A stretch of 64,000 nucleotides of DNA, taken from positions 5,952,001-6,016,000 of the forward strand of contig PUFA01000092.1 of the NCBI GenBank assembly GCA_003508835.1. The letters are read 5' to 3'. A program made the position numbers and the translations under genes. Positions 1-11,382 of this stretch are shown here, in pieces. The notes under the pieces were generated by a model that was not told the DNA's origin, made no database searches, and saw only the letters and a list, made by a program, of their open reading frames with translations. The DNA comes from Eonycteris spelaea. Its lineage: Eukaryota > Chordata > Mammalia > Chiroptera > Pteropodidae. Each line of letters opens with the position of its first letter. Position 1 is the first letter of the stretch.

Positions 1-600
1 AAGTGGTCTTCAACCCCACCCAGATCCACAGTGCTCCTTGGCAGTCCTCTGTACTATTCCAGTTCATTTTCTCTCCCATTCTCTATGTGCATTTAAAATT
101 GTCTCTGCTCTCCTAAAACCTCTTATTCCACCACATCACCCCTGTCACTCTTAGCAAGTAACTTCATCTCTGTCTTCATGAAGTAAAAGCCATCATTCAA
201 GAAGTCCTTGAGCTTCCTGCCACAAACCCACAGTTTTATTGTGTTTGTCCCTGTCCTTTCCACCTTTCTTCCTGCCTCAACAGAGGAAGTATCTATTCTC
301 CCATTTTAAAGTTAATGCCTCCACCTGAATGCAGGATCCCATTCTTCTCAAACCCTTAAGAACTTGCTCTATTCAATATTCTTTCTCTTATACTTCAATC
401 TTTCCCATCACTGCTTTTCCCCCATCAACATTAAATATACTCAAGGCTTTCACAGTTAAAAAAAATGTTTTTCTTCATCGGCCTCATGTTTTCCTTCAAT
501 TTAATCCAGCCCCACAGGTTCTTCATAACCTTTATCACATTTCATTTTGTACAGAGCTCTCTGGTCCTAACAACAATGCAAATACTTAATCATTTGCTTT
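1..600 (+). repeat. L2-type LINE fragment (diverged)
   Basis: This pyrimidine-rich stretch resembles the L2 LINE coding and 3' region: a 'cctccacctgaatgcaggatccc' type phrase near 320, then 'cccatcaacattaaatatactcaa' and an A-run near 455, in the order of the L2 consensus as I remember it. Open frames over it (for example 329-589) are short and unlike any protein I know. It is ancient and has no intact reverse transcriptase. The family call is by phrase recognition; the boundaries are approximate, and the element may begin before the window. Confidence 0.5.
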
Positions 601-1000
601 ACCTTACAATATATACAGATTATTTCAGATTGTTACAGTTGCATCCCAACAACAAACTCACCATGTGAACTTCAGTATTTCTTTGAAACTTCTATGTCTT
701 TGGAATATATATAATTGAAAGTATACAGTCAGGTTACTATGTTAAAAGTTACTTGAATCAATTATTTTAATGTGTATGGTTACATTATCATTTGGACCAA
801 AAAAACTAATTTATTTTGGCTTATATTCAATTTTCTTCATTTTTAGAAATTTTATTTTAACACATATATGTGTATACACACACACACACACACACACACA
901 AACTTTTACATGGTTCACATTAAAATGTAAACTCAGAGAAGTCTCACTCGCACTCACTTCTGATGTGTAACCATTTTCATTACTTGCTGGTACATCTTTC
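601..1000. other. unassigned AT-rich sequence with a CA microsatellite
   Basis: I see no gene and no repeat family I can name here. The only clear structure is an alternating purine-pyrimidine tract at about 866-900: a short TATATGTGTATA segment running into an uninterrupted CA run. Such tracts are usually length-polymorphic and can adopt Z-DNA. Confidence 0.6.
866..900. repeat. (CA)n microsatellite
   Basis: About 13 perfect CA units follow a short TA/TG alternating stretch. It is uninterrupted, so probably variable in length between individuals. Confidence 0.95.
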
Positions 1001-2900
1001 TTTCATATCTTTTTTGAAAAAATTACCTATCTCCATTCTTTTTTTCATCCATATTTCTTCACAACTGTTATTATATACCTTCTTGTACCTACCTTTTTCC
1101 TCTTAACAATATACCCTGACTGGAGTCTAATGTTTGTTATACTATGAGTATTAGTTATATTTACTGTTTATTTCTCTATGTGATATCTCTTTGCTGCTGT
1201 TTTTTTTTTTTTTTTACTATTTCTTTTTATATTTAAAAGATTTTGCTTTTTGTCTAATGGACATATTTTTTCTAATGTCTTTTTTTTTTTTCAAAAAAGG
1301 TTTACTTTTCCCCTTCTGAGGCTTCTTCTATTTGGTTTTTCAACTCTACCGAATATATTTTGACTGCACATATTACCTGGCAGTGGGTTTGTTCTACTCT
1401 ATCTTCTCTCCCTGCTTCCCCTCTCATTTTTATGAGGTGAGGGGTTAGTTATTTCTATTTTGTTAGAACACATAATGTTTACATAGTCTTTTCCTCTACT
1501 CTTTGCTTTAATTGTTAAGTCTATACTGAAATATATTTGATATATACCATTAGTTCATTCTCCAAGATTTCTCCAGTCTGCTTTTGGTTGTGTAAAACTC
1601 ACCCTAAATCTATATTTGTGAATACAGAACTCCTTGAGTTCTCACATTTTCAAAAATGTTTTAATATAGTCTTGGTATTGGAAGACTACCATGTCTAGGT
1701 ATAAAAATCTTTAGCTCACACTTTTTGTTCTCTCTTTTAAAAAACTTTTACTCCAAAATTGTTGTGCTTTTACAGACTGATTTCAACTTGATTTCATTTC
1801 CTTGTAAGTTATTCGATCTTTTTGCCTGAAGACCCAGAGATTTTTTGGTCTTTATCATTAAAGTCTAAGGTTTTGGTTTTTTTTTTTTTTTTTTAAACCA
1901 GGATATGTCTCTAAGTTGATCATGTGGGAAGTTTTTGAATTACAATTTTTTAAATAACATTTCTATTCCATTACTTTGTTTTTCTTATTCAAAGACTCCA
2001 ATTATATGTATGTGAGATCATCTTTGCCTATCTCCTATAGCTATCACTTTCCTTGATTGTTTTTCTCTCTATTTTCTTCATATTTTTTACTATTTTACTT
2101 CAATACCCCTTCTTATGTTTTCCATTGATTCTGTTCTCTCAGACACCTTGTAGTTTAGTTTTCATTCCTAAAATGATTTTGTTTTTTTCTGTTATTTCTT
2201 TCTGGGGTTTGTTTAATTCTAACATTCCTTTCTGCACCCTCTTATGAAATTTTAAGTTTCTGATTGGTAGGGCTTTTAATATATGAAAATGTTTATTTAA
2301 TGATATTTAATTCAGTATTCTTACCTTTAATGGTCTTTTTTTTTTTTTAAGAATTTTAACCAACAGAAATGTTTTGATTCTTATTTTCAATCTCCTTATA
2401 GTGGTTTTATGATTATTTTCATCTATTTTCTCTTTATTTTTAATGTTATATTTTATTGGTTTAGCAAAAAGAAATAATTCTACATAGACAGGTGGAAGGC
2501 ATGTTGTAGTTGACTAGTTTTCTTAGTTCAAGAGCACCCTCTTCTGTTGGTATATAATTTCTTTAATAAATGGCGCCTTTTTGAAGAGAATTGGTTTGTA
2601 TTTTTTTTGTGATCCAATTTTATTTTTTGGATTTTTGTTTTTCATTGCATTTTCTCTTTTTTCTTCACCACTAAATTCTTTCAATTTTCCACGGTAAGAC
2701 TCCATCAAGATTTCTCTCTTAGATCCCAAGTGCTTTCAAGCTACTACCTTTTGACTTTATGAGTTAGTGTTCTGATGCACAAGGTGATATTTTTTAAAAA
2801 TCTATGCTCCATCACTACTAGACTAATATTGCCTTCTCTTTTCCATGAAGATTCCAGCTGACTCTCTACTTTGGTGTGTGTTCCAGTTGCCTTTGCAAAT
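1000..2900 (-). repeat. T-rich stretch, possibly a very old L1/HAL1-like LINE in reverse
   Basis: The plus strand is strongly T-rich, with oligo-T runs near 1201, 1281, 1878 and 2336. Its phrasing resembles the reverse complement of A-rich LINE ORF1/5' sequence (for example around 1981-2110 and 2390-2460). No reading frame on either strand gives a recognisable coiled coil, endonuclease or reverse transcriptase. An ancient minus-strand L1/HAL1 remnant is the most natural reading, but AT-rich drift cannot be excluded by eye. Confidence 0.3.
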
Positions 2901-2906
2901 ATTTGC

Positions 2907-2907
<1 letters not shown>

Positions 2908-2936
<29 letters not shown>
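2908..2936. repeat. (TG)n microsatellite
   Basis: A perfect run of about 14 TG units inside T-rich sequence. It is not obviously attached to a SINE tail. Confidence 0.95.
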
Positions 2937-2938
<2 letters not shown>

Positions 2939-2939
2939 A

Positions 2940-3280
2940 TTTTCTTTCTATGTAAATAAATTTATGGCATTTACCTCCTAGTTATTTTGTGACATGAGTC
3001 TGTGTGATTTTACTTACTCTCTTTATCTATATAGTGTTTGCAAGATGTATGTAGAGTTTTGGATTCCGGTGGCTGCAGTTATTCATAAATTGGTATGTTT
3101 CATCATGTTTCTCAGAGTTCTATCCTAGAATTTTTCTTTTTACAAACTCTATGTGACCTCAACAACTTTTATTCCTTTAATTTAGACTTATAGGCTGATT
3201 GATGACTATCAAACTTTATTGTTTTGATGGACTGCACATCTTTTATTAATGACCAATAAGATATCTCAACCAGTCATACC
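2940..3280. other. unassigned sequence
   Basis: AT-rich sequence between the TG microsatellite and the next L2 fragment. I see no open frame, repeat family or RNA gene here. Confidence 0.5.
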
Positions 3281-3284
3281 ACAG

Positions 3285-3830
3285 TTACCCCCAATTTAAC
3301 TTGTATAAAATTAAATTATATGTTACTTCTCCACTTCATCTCACAGCTGCATTCCACACACCCCACCCCCTATCTCGCCCCCACCATGTCCCTCATCTTA
3401 CTAAATGGTACTACATCACTCTCCCCAACGTACCCTATCATAGTCACCTAAGTAAGACAGAAAGTTTTCTATCACTCTTGGCCCCAGTTAGCCTTCAAGT
3501 ATTAATGATTCTACCTCCTAAAGATCTCAAAACTGTCTTCTACCACTCTCCAAATTCTGTAGCTCAGAGTAGCATTAACTGTTGACTAAATTACAGCAGC
3601 CTCCTAACTGTAGTTCCCGCTTCCACTTTTGCTCTTCCATTCCACAGCCCACATAATTTTGATAAAACCTTACTTTAATTATATCACACACCCCTTTCAC
3701 AATGCTACATTGCCTTCATGAAATAGTGTAACTCCATTAGTGTAGTCTAAATATAATCATTCATAATTTGATAACTATTTATCTCTCCAAGATTTTTCTC
3801 CCACCAGTCCCTGTTTTCACTTCTCCTCCT
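3285..3830 (+). repeat. L2-type LINE 3' region
   Basis: This segment has the run of L2 3' landmarks: a 'cagcctcctaactg' phrase near 3596, then 'ttttgataaaacc...atatcacac' (the diverged 'gatcatgtcactccc' block) and 'attgccttcatgaaatagtgtaactcc' (the 'attgcctttaggataaagtcc' block). The ORF at 3301-3585 falls inside it and reads as noise. Plus orientation follows from the landmark order. Confidence 0.6.
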
Positions 3831-3855
3831 TCCCTATAAAACACAGAGAGAAACA

Positions 3856-4540
3856 CTGTGGCAGATTATAATCTCTAAATTGACTGCAGCATTAAGTCTC
3901 ATGTGCTGTTCTAGAAGTATACCACTCCCTTTCAAGAGGTTAACTTCAATTTTCTTTCCCCTAGATATGGTCCAGCCTTTGTGATTCACATCTAATAAAT
4001 GAAATGCTGTTGAAATGAGGCTGCATGGTTTCCAATACTAGGTCATAAAATCAGTACAACTTCAACCTAGTGCACTCGCTCTCTCTCTCGCTCGCTCGCT
4101 CTCCCCACCCCCATCTTTCTCTCTCTTCTTCCCTCCGTTCCTCTCTCTCTCCCTTCTTCCCCTCACCCCATTTCTCACTTTACCTGTACATTTGAAACTT
4201 GAGTAACAAGTAAGAAATTCAGCTACCACACTGGAGATATCACACTGAGAAACCATATAGAGATAGAGAGGGATGCACAAGTACCCCAGCTATTCCAACA
4301 CCAGATTTTGTGTCTTCCTAGTCTAGGCACAAGACACATCAGTAAATTAACCTTCACGTGATTCCAGCTCCAATTCTTTCAGCCAAATGTATGGCAAATG
4401 GAACAGACATAAACATTCTCACCAAGCCCTGCCTGGACTGCAGATTCATGAGTAAAATAAATGGTGTTATCATTTAAGGCTTAAAATTTACCCCATGAAG
4501 TTGAGTGCTTTGTTACACAGCAATAGAGAAGTAAAAGAAG
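3856..4540 (+). mobile_element. ERVL-MaLR solo LTR (MLT1-like)
   Basis: The right part carries the 3' landmarks of an MLT1-type LTR: 'gcctggactgcagattcatgag', 'aaaataaatgg', a diverged 'taaggcttaaaatt' and 'tttgttacacagcaatagag'. The left end begins near 'tgtggcag'. A CT/CG-rich simple tract at 4077-4165 sits inside and may be a later expansion. No internal retroviral coding sequence adjoins it, so it is a solo LTR or fragment. MaLR membership is by consensus recognition; the subfamily is uncertain. Confidence 0.5.
4077..4165. repeat. CT-rich simple repeat with CTCG units
   Basis: A polypyrimidine tract of CTCTCT and CTCGCTCG units, ending in CTTCTTCCC-type sequence. It contains several CpG, unusual for an AT-rich methylated region, which hints at a recent expansion inside the older LTR. 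Confidence 0.85.
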
Positions 4541-4549
4541 TAGTCATAC

Positions 4550-4925
4550 ATGACCCAGACATATCAAATTATTTTTAGTTTCCAGATATATCTCGGTCTC
4601 TCCTAACGTACCCTGTACCAAGAACATTCCCATTCATTGTCCCACACCTTTTCCTTTAGCTACATAATACTTTGTTTTCTTCAAGATTCAGTATATACAT
4701 TGCTTGAAGCCTTTCCTAAGTATACCAAGATTGTGTTGGGAATCTTCGTGTGCCTTCATACCATCTATATTTTCCTTAAACATTAATTATAATTTTAATT
4801 ACATTTAAATTGTATTTATTCCTTATAAATCTGTATAACCCATGATGTCTGGAACATCATTGTGTCTCTAGTATGTAGCACATTGTCTGAGACCAAAATT
4901 ATTGTAGGATAAATTAAAATAAATT
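4550..4925 (+). repeat. L2 3' end
   Basis: The order of phrases matches the L2 terminus: 'cttcaagattcag', 'gaagcctttcctaag', then a diverged 'atgtctggaacatcattgtgtctctagtatgtagcacat', the counterpart of the L2 'agcacctggcacatagtagg' block. The end near 4925 loses the usual 'aataaatgtttgttga' to substitutions. Confidence 0.6.
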
Positions 4926-4984
4926 GGATATGAAATTGAGTTAAGAAATTCAAATCATGCTTATCCCAATACCAGGATGAAAAC

Positions 4985-5175
4985 TATTGTATAAAATTAA
5001 TAATAACTCACAACATCCGTGGAACACCTGCTACATGTCAATGGCTATACAAAGCAAAAGTTAACAATAGGTGCTATTATCAACTGAACACCTAGTCCAT
5101 GTCAGTTGTCATACAAAGCACTTTATAAGAACTATCTCATCTAAATTGCAACACAATCCTATAAAAAGAGACATA
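4985..5175 (-). repeat. MIR SINE, first part (interrupted)
   Basis: The sequence reads as a MIR in reverse: 'gaacacct...catgtca', 'caaagcactttataagaactatctcatctaaattgcaacacaatcctat'. It breaks off near 5175 and resumes near 5395, so the copy is interrupted by a second MIR. It also contains an internal direct duplication: 'gaacacctgctacatgtca' near 5022 recurs diverged near 5087, each time followed by 'atacaaagca'. Confidence 0.65.
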
Positions 5176-5179
5176 GATA

Positions 5180-5390
5180 CAGGTACAATCTCTGTTGTCT
5201 TGGTTTAAATTCCAACTTTACTTACCTTTTCTGGCTGTGAAGCATTGATTGAGTCATTTAAACTCTCTGAGCCTCAGTTTTCTCATCTTTGAAACAAAGA
5301 TAAAAAAAATTGATATGAAAACTAAACAAAATTTTGTATATATGATGCCTGGTATATGATCGGTATTTCATAAATTATATTTACTACCAT
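5180..5390 (+). repeat. MIR SINE inserted into an older MIR
   Basis: A plus-strand MIR: 'ggtttaaattccaactttact' (box B/core region), 'gagtcatttaaactctctgagcctcagttttctcat' and 'gatgcctggtatatgatcggtatttcataaat'. The flanks belong to a reverse MIR, so this copy landed in it or the two were recombined. It is very old and has no promoter activity I could infer. Confidence 0.7.
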
Positions 5391-5394
5391 TCTC

Positions 5395-5525
5395 ACTTTT
5401 TCAAATTAAGAAACTGAGATATGTAGAAAGTTAAATAACTTTCCCCAAAGTCATATAGCCTGTAAGAGGCATAACTGGAATTCCATCCTAAGTCTGTCAG
5501 TCCTGAACTAGTATGCTTTTCATTC
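5395..5525 (-). repeat. MIR SINE, second part (interrupted)
   Basis: This resumes the reverse MIR: 'aaattaagaaactgagatatgtagaaagttaaataactttccccaaagtcatatagcctgtaagaggcataactggaattc' corresponds to the MIR block running from 'gaggaaactgag' to 'gggattcgaacc'. Joined to 4985-5175 it gives most of one MIR. Confidence 0.65.
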
Positions 5526-5849
5526 AACTCATTTTTTTCCTATTTGGCAACTTGGCATTCAACCATTACATGTCTTTTCCAGTAATTCACACTTTCAGAT
5601 GACAGCCTAATTGAAAAGGAGAGAACTGAGCAAATAAATAGGAAGTTGTTATCACAGAAGCATTAACTCACTGAATGAGGGACTATAAATGAAAGTATCA
5701 TAGTATTATTTATAGTGTGTCTGCTGGCTGCATAGAAAACAATATTTTCATGTTATAAAAATTTAAACACCAACTTTATCTAACCAAAGTTCTAACGTTA
5801 CTGTGTTAAAGGAGAGATGGTGCTGAGGGGAGTCAGAGGTATTTCAAAA
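5526..5849. other. unassigned AT-rich sequence
   Basis: Between the nested MIRs and the start of the plus-strand L1. I see no gene or nameable repeat. Confidence 0.5.
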
Positions 5850-6749
5850 TGATAAACCTCATTGGCCATAGTATCAAAGCAGAAATCAGTTATAAAAAGA
5901 AAACAAGGAAATTTACAAATATGTGAAGATTAAATAACATGTTACTGAACAACCAATGAGTCAAAGAAGAAATCAAAAGAGAAATTTTAAAAATCTTGAG
6001 ACAAATGAAAATGGAAATGCAAAATGTAAAACTTACAGGATAGAGCAAAAGCAGTTGTAAGAGAAAATAAACACCTACATTAAGAAAAAAATGAATATCT
6101 CGAATAAACAGTCTAACTTCACATCTTAAGGAACAAGAAAAAGAACAAAACCCAAAGTTAGCAGAAGGAAGGAAATAACAAAAATCAAAAGAAAATAAGT
6201 GAAAGAGACTAGAAAGACTAAAAAATAAATAAAACTAAGAGCTGGTTTTTGAAAAAATAAACAAAACAGACAATCCTTTAGCTAGACTTACCAAGAAAAA
6301 AAAAAAAAAGATAGGTCGCAAACAAATAAAATTAGAAATGAAAGAAGATACATTAAAAATGGTACCAAACAAATACAAAGGGTCATAAGAACTACTACGA
6401 ACAATTATAGGCCAACAAATTGGACAACCTGAAGGAAATGGATACATTTTTAACAACATACAACCTACCAAGACTAAATCATGAAGAAAGACAACATCTG
6501 GACAGACTGATTGCTAGTAAGAAGATTGAATCAGTAATTATAAACCTAAAACAAAAGTCTAAGACAAGACGCTTGAACCAGTAAATTCTACAAAACATTT
6601 AAAGAAGAATTAGTACCAATCTTTCTTAAATTCTTCTGAAAAATATAAGAGAAGGGGTCACTTTCAAACAATTTTATGAGACCAGCAGTATCCTGATATC
6701 AAAACCAGACAAGAACACTAAAAGAAAACTACAGGGCAATATCCCTGAT

Positions 6750-7300
6750 CAACATAGATACAAAAATCCTCAACAAAATATTAGCAAACTGAATTACCAG
6801 CACATTAAAAGGATCAAATACTTTGATCAAGTGGGATTTATTCTAGGGATGCAAAAATGGTTTAATATCTACCAGTCAGTTAATGTGATATACCACCTTA
6901 ATAAAATGAAGGATAAAAATCATATAATTATCTCAATAGATGCAGAAAAAGCATATGACAAAATTCAACATCCATTTATGATTTTAAAAACTCTCAACAA
7001 AGTAGGTAGGTATAGAGGAAATGCATCTCAATACAGGCCATATACTCCAAGACCACAGGTAACATATTGAATGATGAAAAGCTGAAAGCTTTTCCTCTAT
7101 GATTAGGAACAAGACAAGGATGTGTCCTCTTTCACCACTTTTGTTGAACATAGTGTTGGATATCCTAGCCAGAGCAATTAGGCAAGGAAAAAAAATAAAA
7201 GGCATCCAAATAGAAAAAGAGAAGAAATAAAACTACCTTTATTTACAGATGGCACGATATTACATATAGGAAATCCTAAAGATTCCACACACAAAAAAGT
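6750..7300 (+). pseudogene. L1 ORF2 reverse-transcriptase domain, broken
   Basis: Conceptual translation with frameshifts gives the RT core of L1 ORF2: a 'DQVGFILGMQKWFN'-like block at about 6820-6865 and '[30 protein letters not shown]' in pieces to about 6970. After a frameshift comes a corrupted 'GTRQGCPLSP' block (7108-7140), then the YADD-equivalent read as FTDG. RT normally copies L1 RNA at the target site; here the second catalytic aspartate is lost, so no activity is expected. Confidence 0.85.
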
Positions 7301-9059
7301 TAGAACTCATAAGTTCAGTAAAGTTGTAGGAAACAAAATCAACATACAAAAATCAGTTTCATTTCTGTACCCTAATAATGAACTATCAAAAAGAGAAATG
7401 AAGAAAATAATTTTATTTACAATTACATCAAAAAATAAAATAGGATTAAATTTAACCAAGGTTGTGAATGTCCTGTACACTAAAAACTATGAAACATTGA
7501 TGAAAAAAATTGAAGAAAACACAAATAATGGGGAGATACTCTGTATTCATAAATTGAAATAATTAATATTGTAAAATTTCTATGCTACTCAAAGCCACCC
7601 ACAGATTCAATGCAGTCCCTATCAAAATTCCAATGGCATTTTTTTTTCACAGAAATAGAATTAACAATCTTAAATTTTGTATAGAACAGTGAAAAACCCC
7701 AAATAGCCAAAGCAGTCTTGAGAAAGAACAAACCTGGAGGCATGATACTTCTTGATTTTAAACAATATTACAAAACTATAGTAATCAAAATAGTATGGTA
7801 TTGGCATAAAAAAAGACACATAGATTTAAGGACCATAATAGAGAACCCATAAGTAAACTTGTACATGTATGGTCAATTTATTTAAATCAAAGAGCCAAGA
7901 ATATACAATGAGGAAAGGACAGTCTGTTCAATAAATGTTGGGAAAACTGGACAGCCACATAGAAAGGAATGAAATTGGACCACTATCTTACCCATACACA
8001 AAAATCGACTCAAAATAAAGACTCAAATATAATATTTGATACCATAATACTCCTTGAAGAAAACATAGGTGGGTCAGTTCCTTGACATCCGTCTTGGGAA
8101 TGATTTTTTGGATTTGACACAAAAAGCAAAGGCGACAAAGCAAAAACAAACAACTGCGAGGCATTGCACTAAAAGGCTTCTGAATAGCAAAAGAAACTAC
8201 CAGCAAAATGAAAAAGCAACCTATACAGAATAGGAGAAATGATTTATAAATCATATATCTGATAAGGGGTTAATATCCAAAATATATAATGAAGTCATAC
8301 AACTCAGTACCAAAAAATACACAATTCAATTTTTAGAAGAACAGATAAAAAGAAATTTTTTCCAAGAAGACATACAAATGACTGACAGGTACATGAAAAT
8401 GTGTTTGACATCACTAATCATCATGGCAACACAAATCAAAACCACAATGAGTTATCACCTCACACTGTCATAATGGCTATCATCAAAAAGATAAGAGATA
8501 ACCAGCATTGGTGAAAGGGTAGAGAAAAGGAAACCCAAACTACTGTGCACTGTTAGCAGGAATGAAATTGATGCAGCCACTATGGAAAACAGGATGGAGG
8601 TTCCTCAAAAAATTAAAAATAGAACTACCGTATGATCCAGCAATTGCACTCCTTGATATATGTCTGAAAGAAGTGAAATCACTATGTCCAAGATATCTGC
8701 ACCCTCACTGTAGCATTATTTACAATACTCAACACATTTCTTTGTTCAACCTACATGTCCATAGACAAATGATGGATAAAGAAAATGTAATATATAAAAT
8801 GTAACATTATTAATCCATAAAAAGAAAGAAATCCTGCTTTCATGAAAACATAGATGGACATTGAGGGCATCACACTAAGTGAAATAAGTCAGACACCGGA
8901 GAAAGACAAATATTATATGTGGAATCTGAAAAAAAAAAAAATGAACTCATGGAAACAGAAGAGATTGGTGGTTGCCAGGGATGGGGTTCAGGGAGAAAGG
9001 GGGTATGAGTCAGGTGATCAAAAAGTACTAACTTCTAGTTATAAAATAAATAAGTCCTA

Positions 9060-9300
9060 GGGATATAATGTACAGCATGGTGACTACAGTTAATACTATA
9101 TTGTATATTTGAAAATAGCTAAGAGAGTATATCTTAAAAGTTCTCATCACAAGAAAAAATTTTAACTGTGAGGTGATGGATATTAACTAAATTTATTGTA
9201 GTGATCATTTCACAATATATCAAATCATTGTGTGGTACATCTTAAATGAATAATTATATGTGAATTACATCTCAATAAAGCTAGGAGAATTAAATTTAAA
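9060..9300 (+). other. L1 3' UTR (L1MA/L1MB-like)
   Basis: It contains the landmarks 'ataatgtacagcatggtgac', 'ttgaaaatagctaagagagta', 'ttaaaagttctcatcac' and 'ctcaataaagctagg', in the order of the older L1MA/MB 3' UTR. It ends in a short A-rich tail leading to the target site used by the next L1. Confidence 0.8.
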
Positions 9301-9321
9301 AAATAAGGAAGTAAAGGCTAA

Positions 9322-9337
9322 GCATAACTGAAATTCT
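9322..9337. other. target-site duplication, left copy
   Basis: GCATAACTGAAATTCT lies just outside the 3' (left) end of the minus-strand L1. It matches GCATAGCTGAAATTCT at 17475-17490 in 15 of 16 bases. It marks target-primed reverse transcription. Confidence 0.9.
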
Positions 9338-10187
9338 CTTATTATTTATTATTATTTTATATTAGTTTCAGGTATAAAGTACTATAGTTAGACATTTGTA
9401 TAATTTATGAAGTAATTCCCCCAATTACTTTAGCACCCATCTGGTACTACACATAACCTTTACAATAATATTGACTATATTCTGTATGCTGTACTCTATA
9501 TCTCTGTGACTATTTTGTACTACTAATTTGTACTTCTTCATCCCTTCACCTTTTCACCCAGTCCTCTAAACTCCCTCCCCTCTTGCAATAACCAGTTTGT
9601 TTTCTGTATCTGTGAGTCTGTTTCCTTTCAGTTTGTTCTCTTGTTCTTTAGATTCCACATATAAGTGAAATTGTATGGTATTTATCTTTCTCTGTCTTAC
9701 TTTACTCAGCATAATACCCTCTAGGGCCTCCATGTCATTGTAAATGGCAAGATTTCATTTTTTTATAACTGAGTAATATTCAGTTATATATATGTATCAC
9801 CTCTTCTTTATCCAACCGTCTGCTGATGGGCATTTAGGTTACTTCTGTATCTTGGTTATTGTAAATAATGCTGCTGTGAACATAGGGATGCATAGATCTT
9901 TATGAATTATTGTTTTGGTTTTCTTTGGATACATACCCAGAAAGTGCAATTGCTGGGTCAAAAGGTAGTTCTATTTTCAATTTTTTGAGGAATCTCCAAA
10001 ATGTTTTCCATAGTGGTTGCACCAATTTGCAATCCCACTGACAGTGTACAAAGTGTACAATTTTTTCTCCTTTCTTCACATCCTCACCAACATTTGCTGC
10101 TTTATTATTTGTTGATGATAGCCAATCTGACATGTGTGAGGTAATATCTTATTATGTTTTTAATTTGTATTCCTCTGGTGATTAGTG

Positions 10188-10203
10188 ACCTTGAGCATCT
10201 TTT
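10188..10203. other. target-site duplication of the first nested L1, left copy
   Basis: ACCTTGAGCATCTTTT is repeated at 10682-10697 with no mismatch over 16 bases. The perfect match suggests a younger insertion than the host L1, whose TSD has one mismatch. Confidence 0.92.
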
Positions 10204-10681
10204 TCTTTTTTTTTTTTTATGGTGACATTGGTTAAGGAAATCTGATAAGTTTCAGTTGTACGTTTTAGCAGTAAGGCATATATATATATATATATATGAA
10301 CACTTTGTGTGTTCATCTCCCAATAGTTAGATTTCTTTCTGTCATCACATGTTTGACCCCTTTTATCGCATCTATTTCCTCCCCTCGCCTTCTGGTAATT
10401 ACTAGTCTATTATCGATGTCCGTGAGGCTATGTTTGTTTGTTCTGTTCATTTGTTGCATTTAGGTTTATATCCCACATATAAGTAATATCATGTGACTTT
10501 CAACTTTTTCAGCCTGGCTTATTTTGCTTATCACGATTTTCTCAAGGTCCATCCATGTTGTCACAAATGGCAGTATTTCATCTTTCTTATGGCGGAGTAA
10601 TATTCCATTGTATATATGTATCACAGCTTCTTTATCCAGTCATCTATTGTAGGACTTTTCAGTTGCTTCCATGTCCTGGCC
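10204..10681 (-). mobile_element. nested 5'-truncated L1 3' end (bat-type), first copy
   Basis: It opens with an oligo-T run (the reverse of the poly-A tail) and 'atggtgacattggttaa', and carries a TA run at 10278-10297. It ends inside ORF2 C-terminal sequence ('gtatatatgtatcacagcttctttatcc'). It is flanked by ACCTTGAGCATCTTTT (10188-10203) and the same sequence at 10682-10697. Both flanks read on into the host L1 ORF2, so it inserted after the host L1. Confidence 0.92.
10278..10297. repeat. (TA)n run in an L1 3' UTR
   Basis: About ten TA units in the 3' UTR of the nested L1. The sister copy at 12485-12495 has a shorter run at the same point, so this one expanded after insertion. Confidence 0.9.
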
Positions 10682-10697
10682 ACCTTGAGCATCTTTT
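10682..10697. other. target-site duplication of the first nested L1, right copy
   Basis: Perfect 16-bp repeat of 10188-10203. The host L1 reading resumes immediately after it ('atatgtctattgg'). Confidence 0.92.
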
Positions 10698-11382
10698 CAT
10701 ATGTCTATTGGTCATCTATATTTCCTCTTTGAAGAAATACCTATTTAGGTCTTCTGCCCATTTTTTAATTTAATTGTTTATTTTTTGTTGTTGAGTAGTA
10801 TGAGTTCTTTACAAATTTTGGATATTAACTCCTTGTCAGATATCTTCTCTTAGTCAGTGGTCTTTTTGTTTTGTTGATGGTTTCCTTTGCTGTGCAAAAA
10901 CTTTTTAGTTTGATGTAGTCCCATTTGTTTATTTTTCTTTTGTTTCCCTTGCTTGGGGAGATACAGCAGAAAAAAATTACTAATAGCAATAAACATACTG
11001 TCTATGTTTTCTTCTACAAGTTTTAAATTTTATGGTTTCTGGTCTTACATTTAAGTCTTTAATCTATTTTGAGTTTATTCTTGCTTACAATGTAAGAAAG
11101 TGGTAAAGGGGGTTTTTTTTGTATGTTCGTTTGTTTTTCTTTTTGTTTTTTTGCGCATATATCTATCCAGTTTTCCCAGCACCATTTGTTGAAGAGAGTG
11201 TCTTTACTCCATCGTATGTTCTTGTCTCCTTTGTTGTAGATTAAATGACCATATAGGTGTGGGTTTATTTCTGGGCTCTCTATTCTCTTCCGTTGATCTA
11301 CATGTCTGTTTTTATACCAGTACCATGCTGTTTTGATTACGATAGCCTTGTAGTATAGCCCTGTAGTTTAATATCAGGTAGC

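Larger units (their letters stand above)
5850..9300 (+). mobile_element. 5'-truncated L1 retrotransposon (L1M-type), ORF2 3' half plus 3' UTR
   Basis: This plus-strand L1 starts within ORF2. It continues through the endonuclease/RT linker (5880-6250), the reverse-transcriptase domain (about 6750-7300), the C-terminal region (8400-8800) and the 3' UTR (9060-9290), whose 'gtacagcatggtgactacagttaatact' block is typical of L1MA-type elements. Recognisable RT segments include '[17 protein letters not shown]' (about 6929-6979). The catalytic FADD motif is changed to FTDG (7242-7253) and there are many frameshifts, so it is dead. There is no L1 5' end, so it was truncated during insertion or later deleted. 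The minus-strand L1 adjoining on the right lies just beyond its 3' end. Confidence 0.9.

Noticed and set aside
329..589. 86-aa plus ORF in the left-edge L2
   Set aside because: It lies in L2-like repeat sequence, has no family likeness, and a second frame overlaps it (465-668).
3301..3585. 94-aa plus ORF
   Set aside because: It coincides with an L2 fragment and is full of Pro/Ser/His from pyrimidine-rich DNA.
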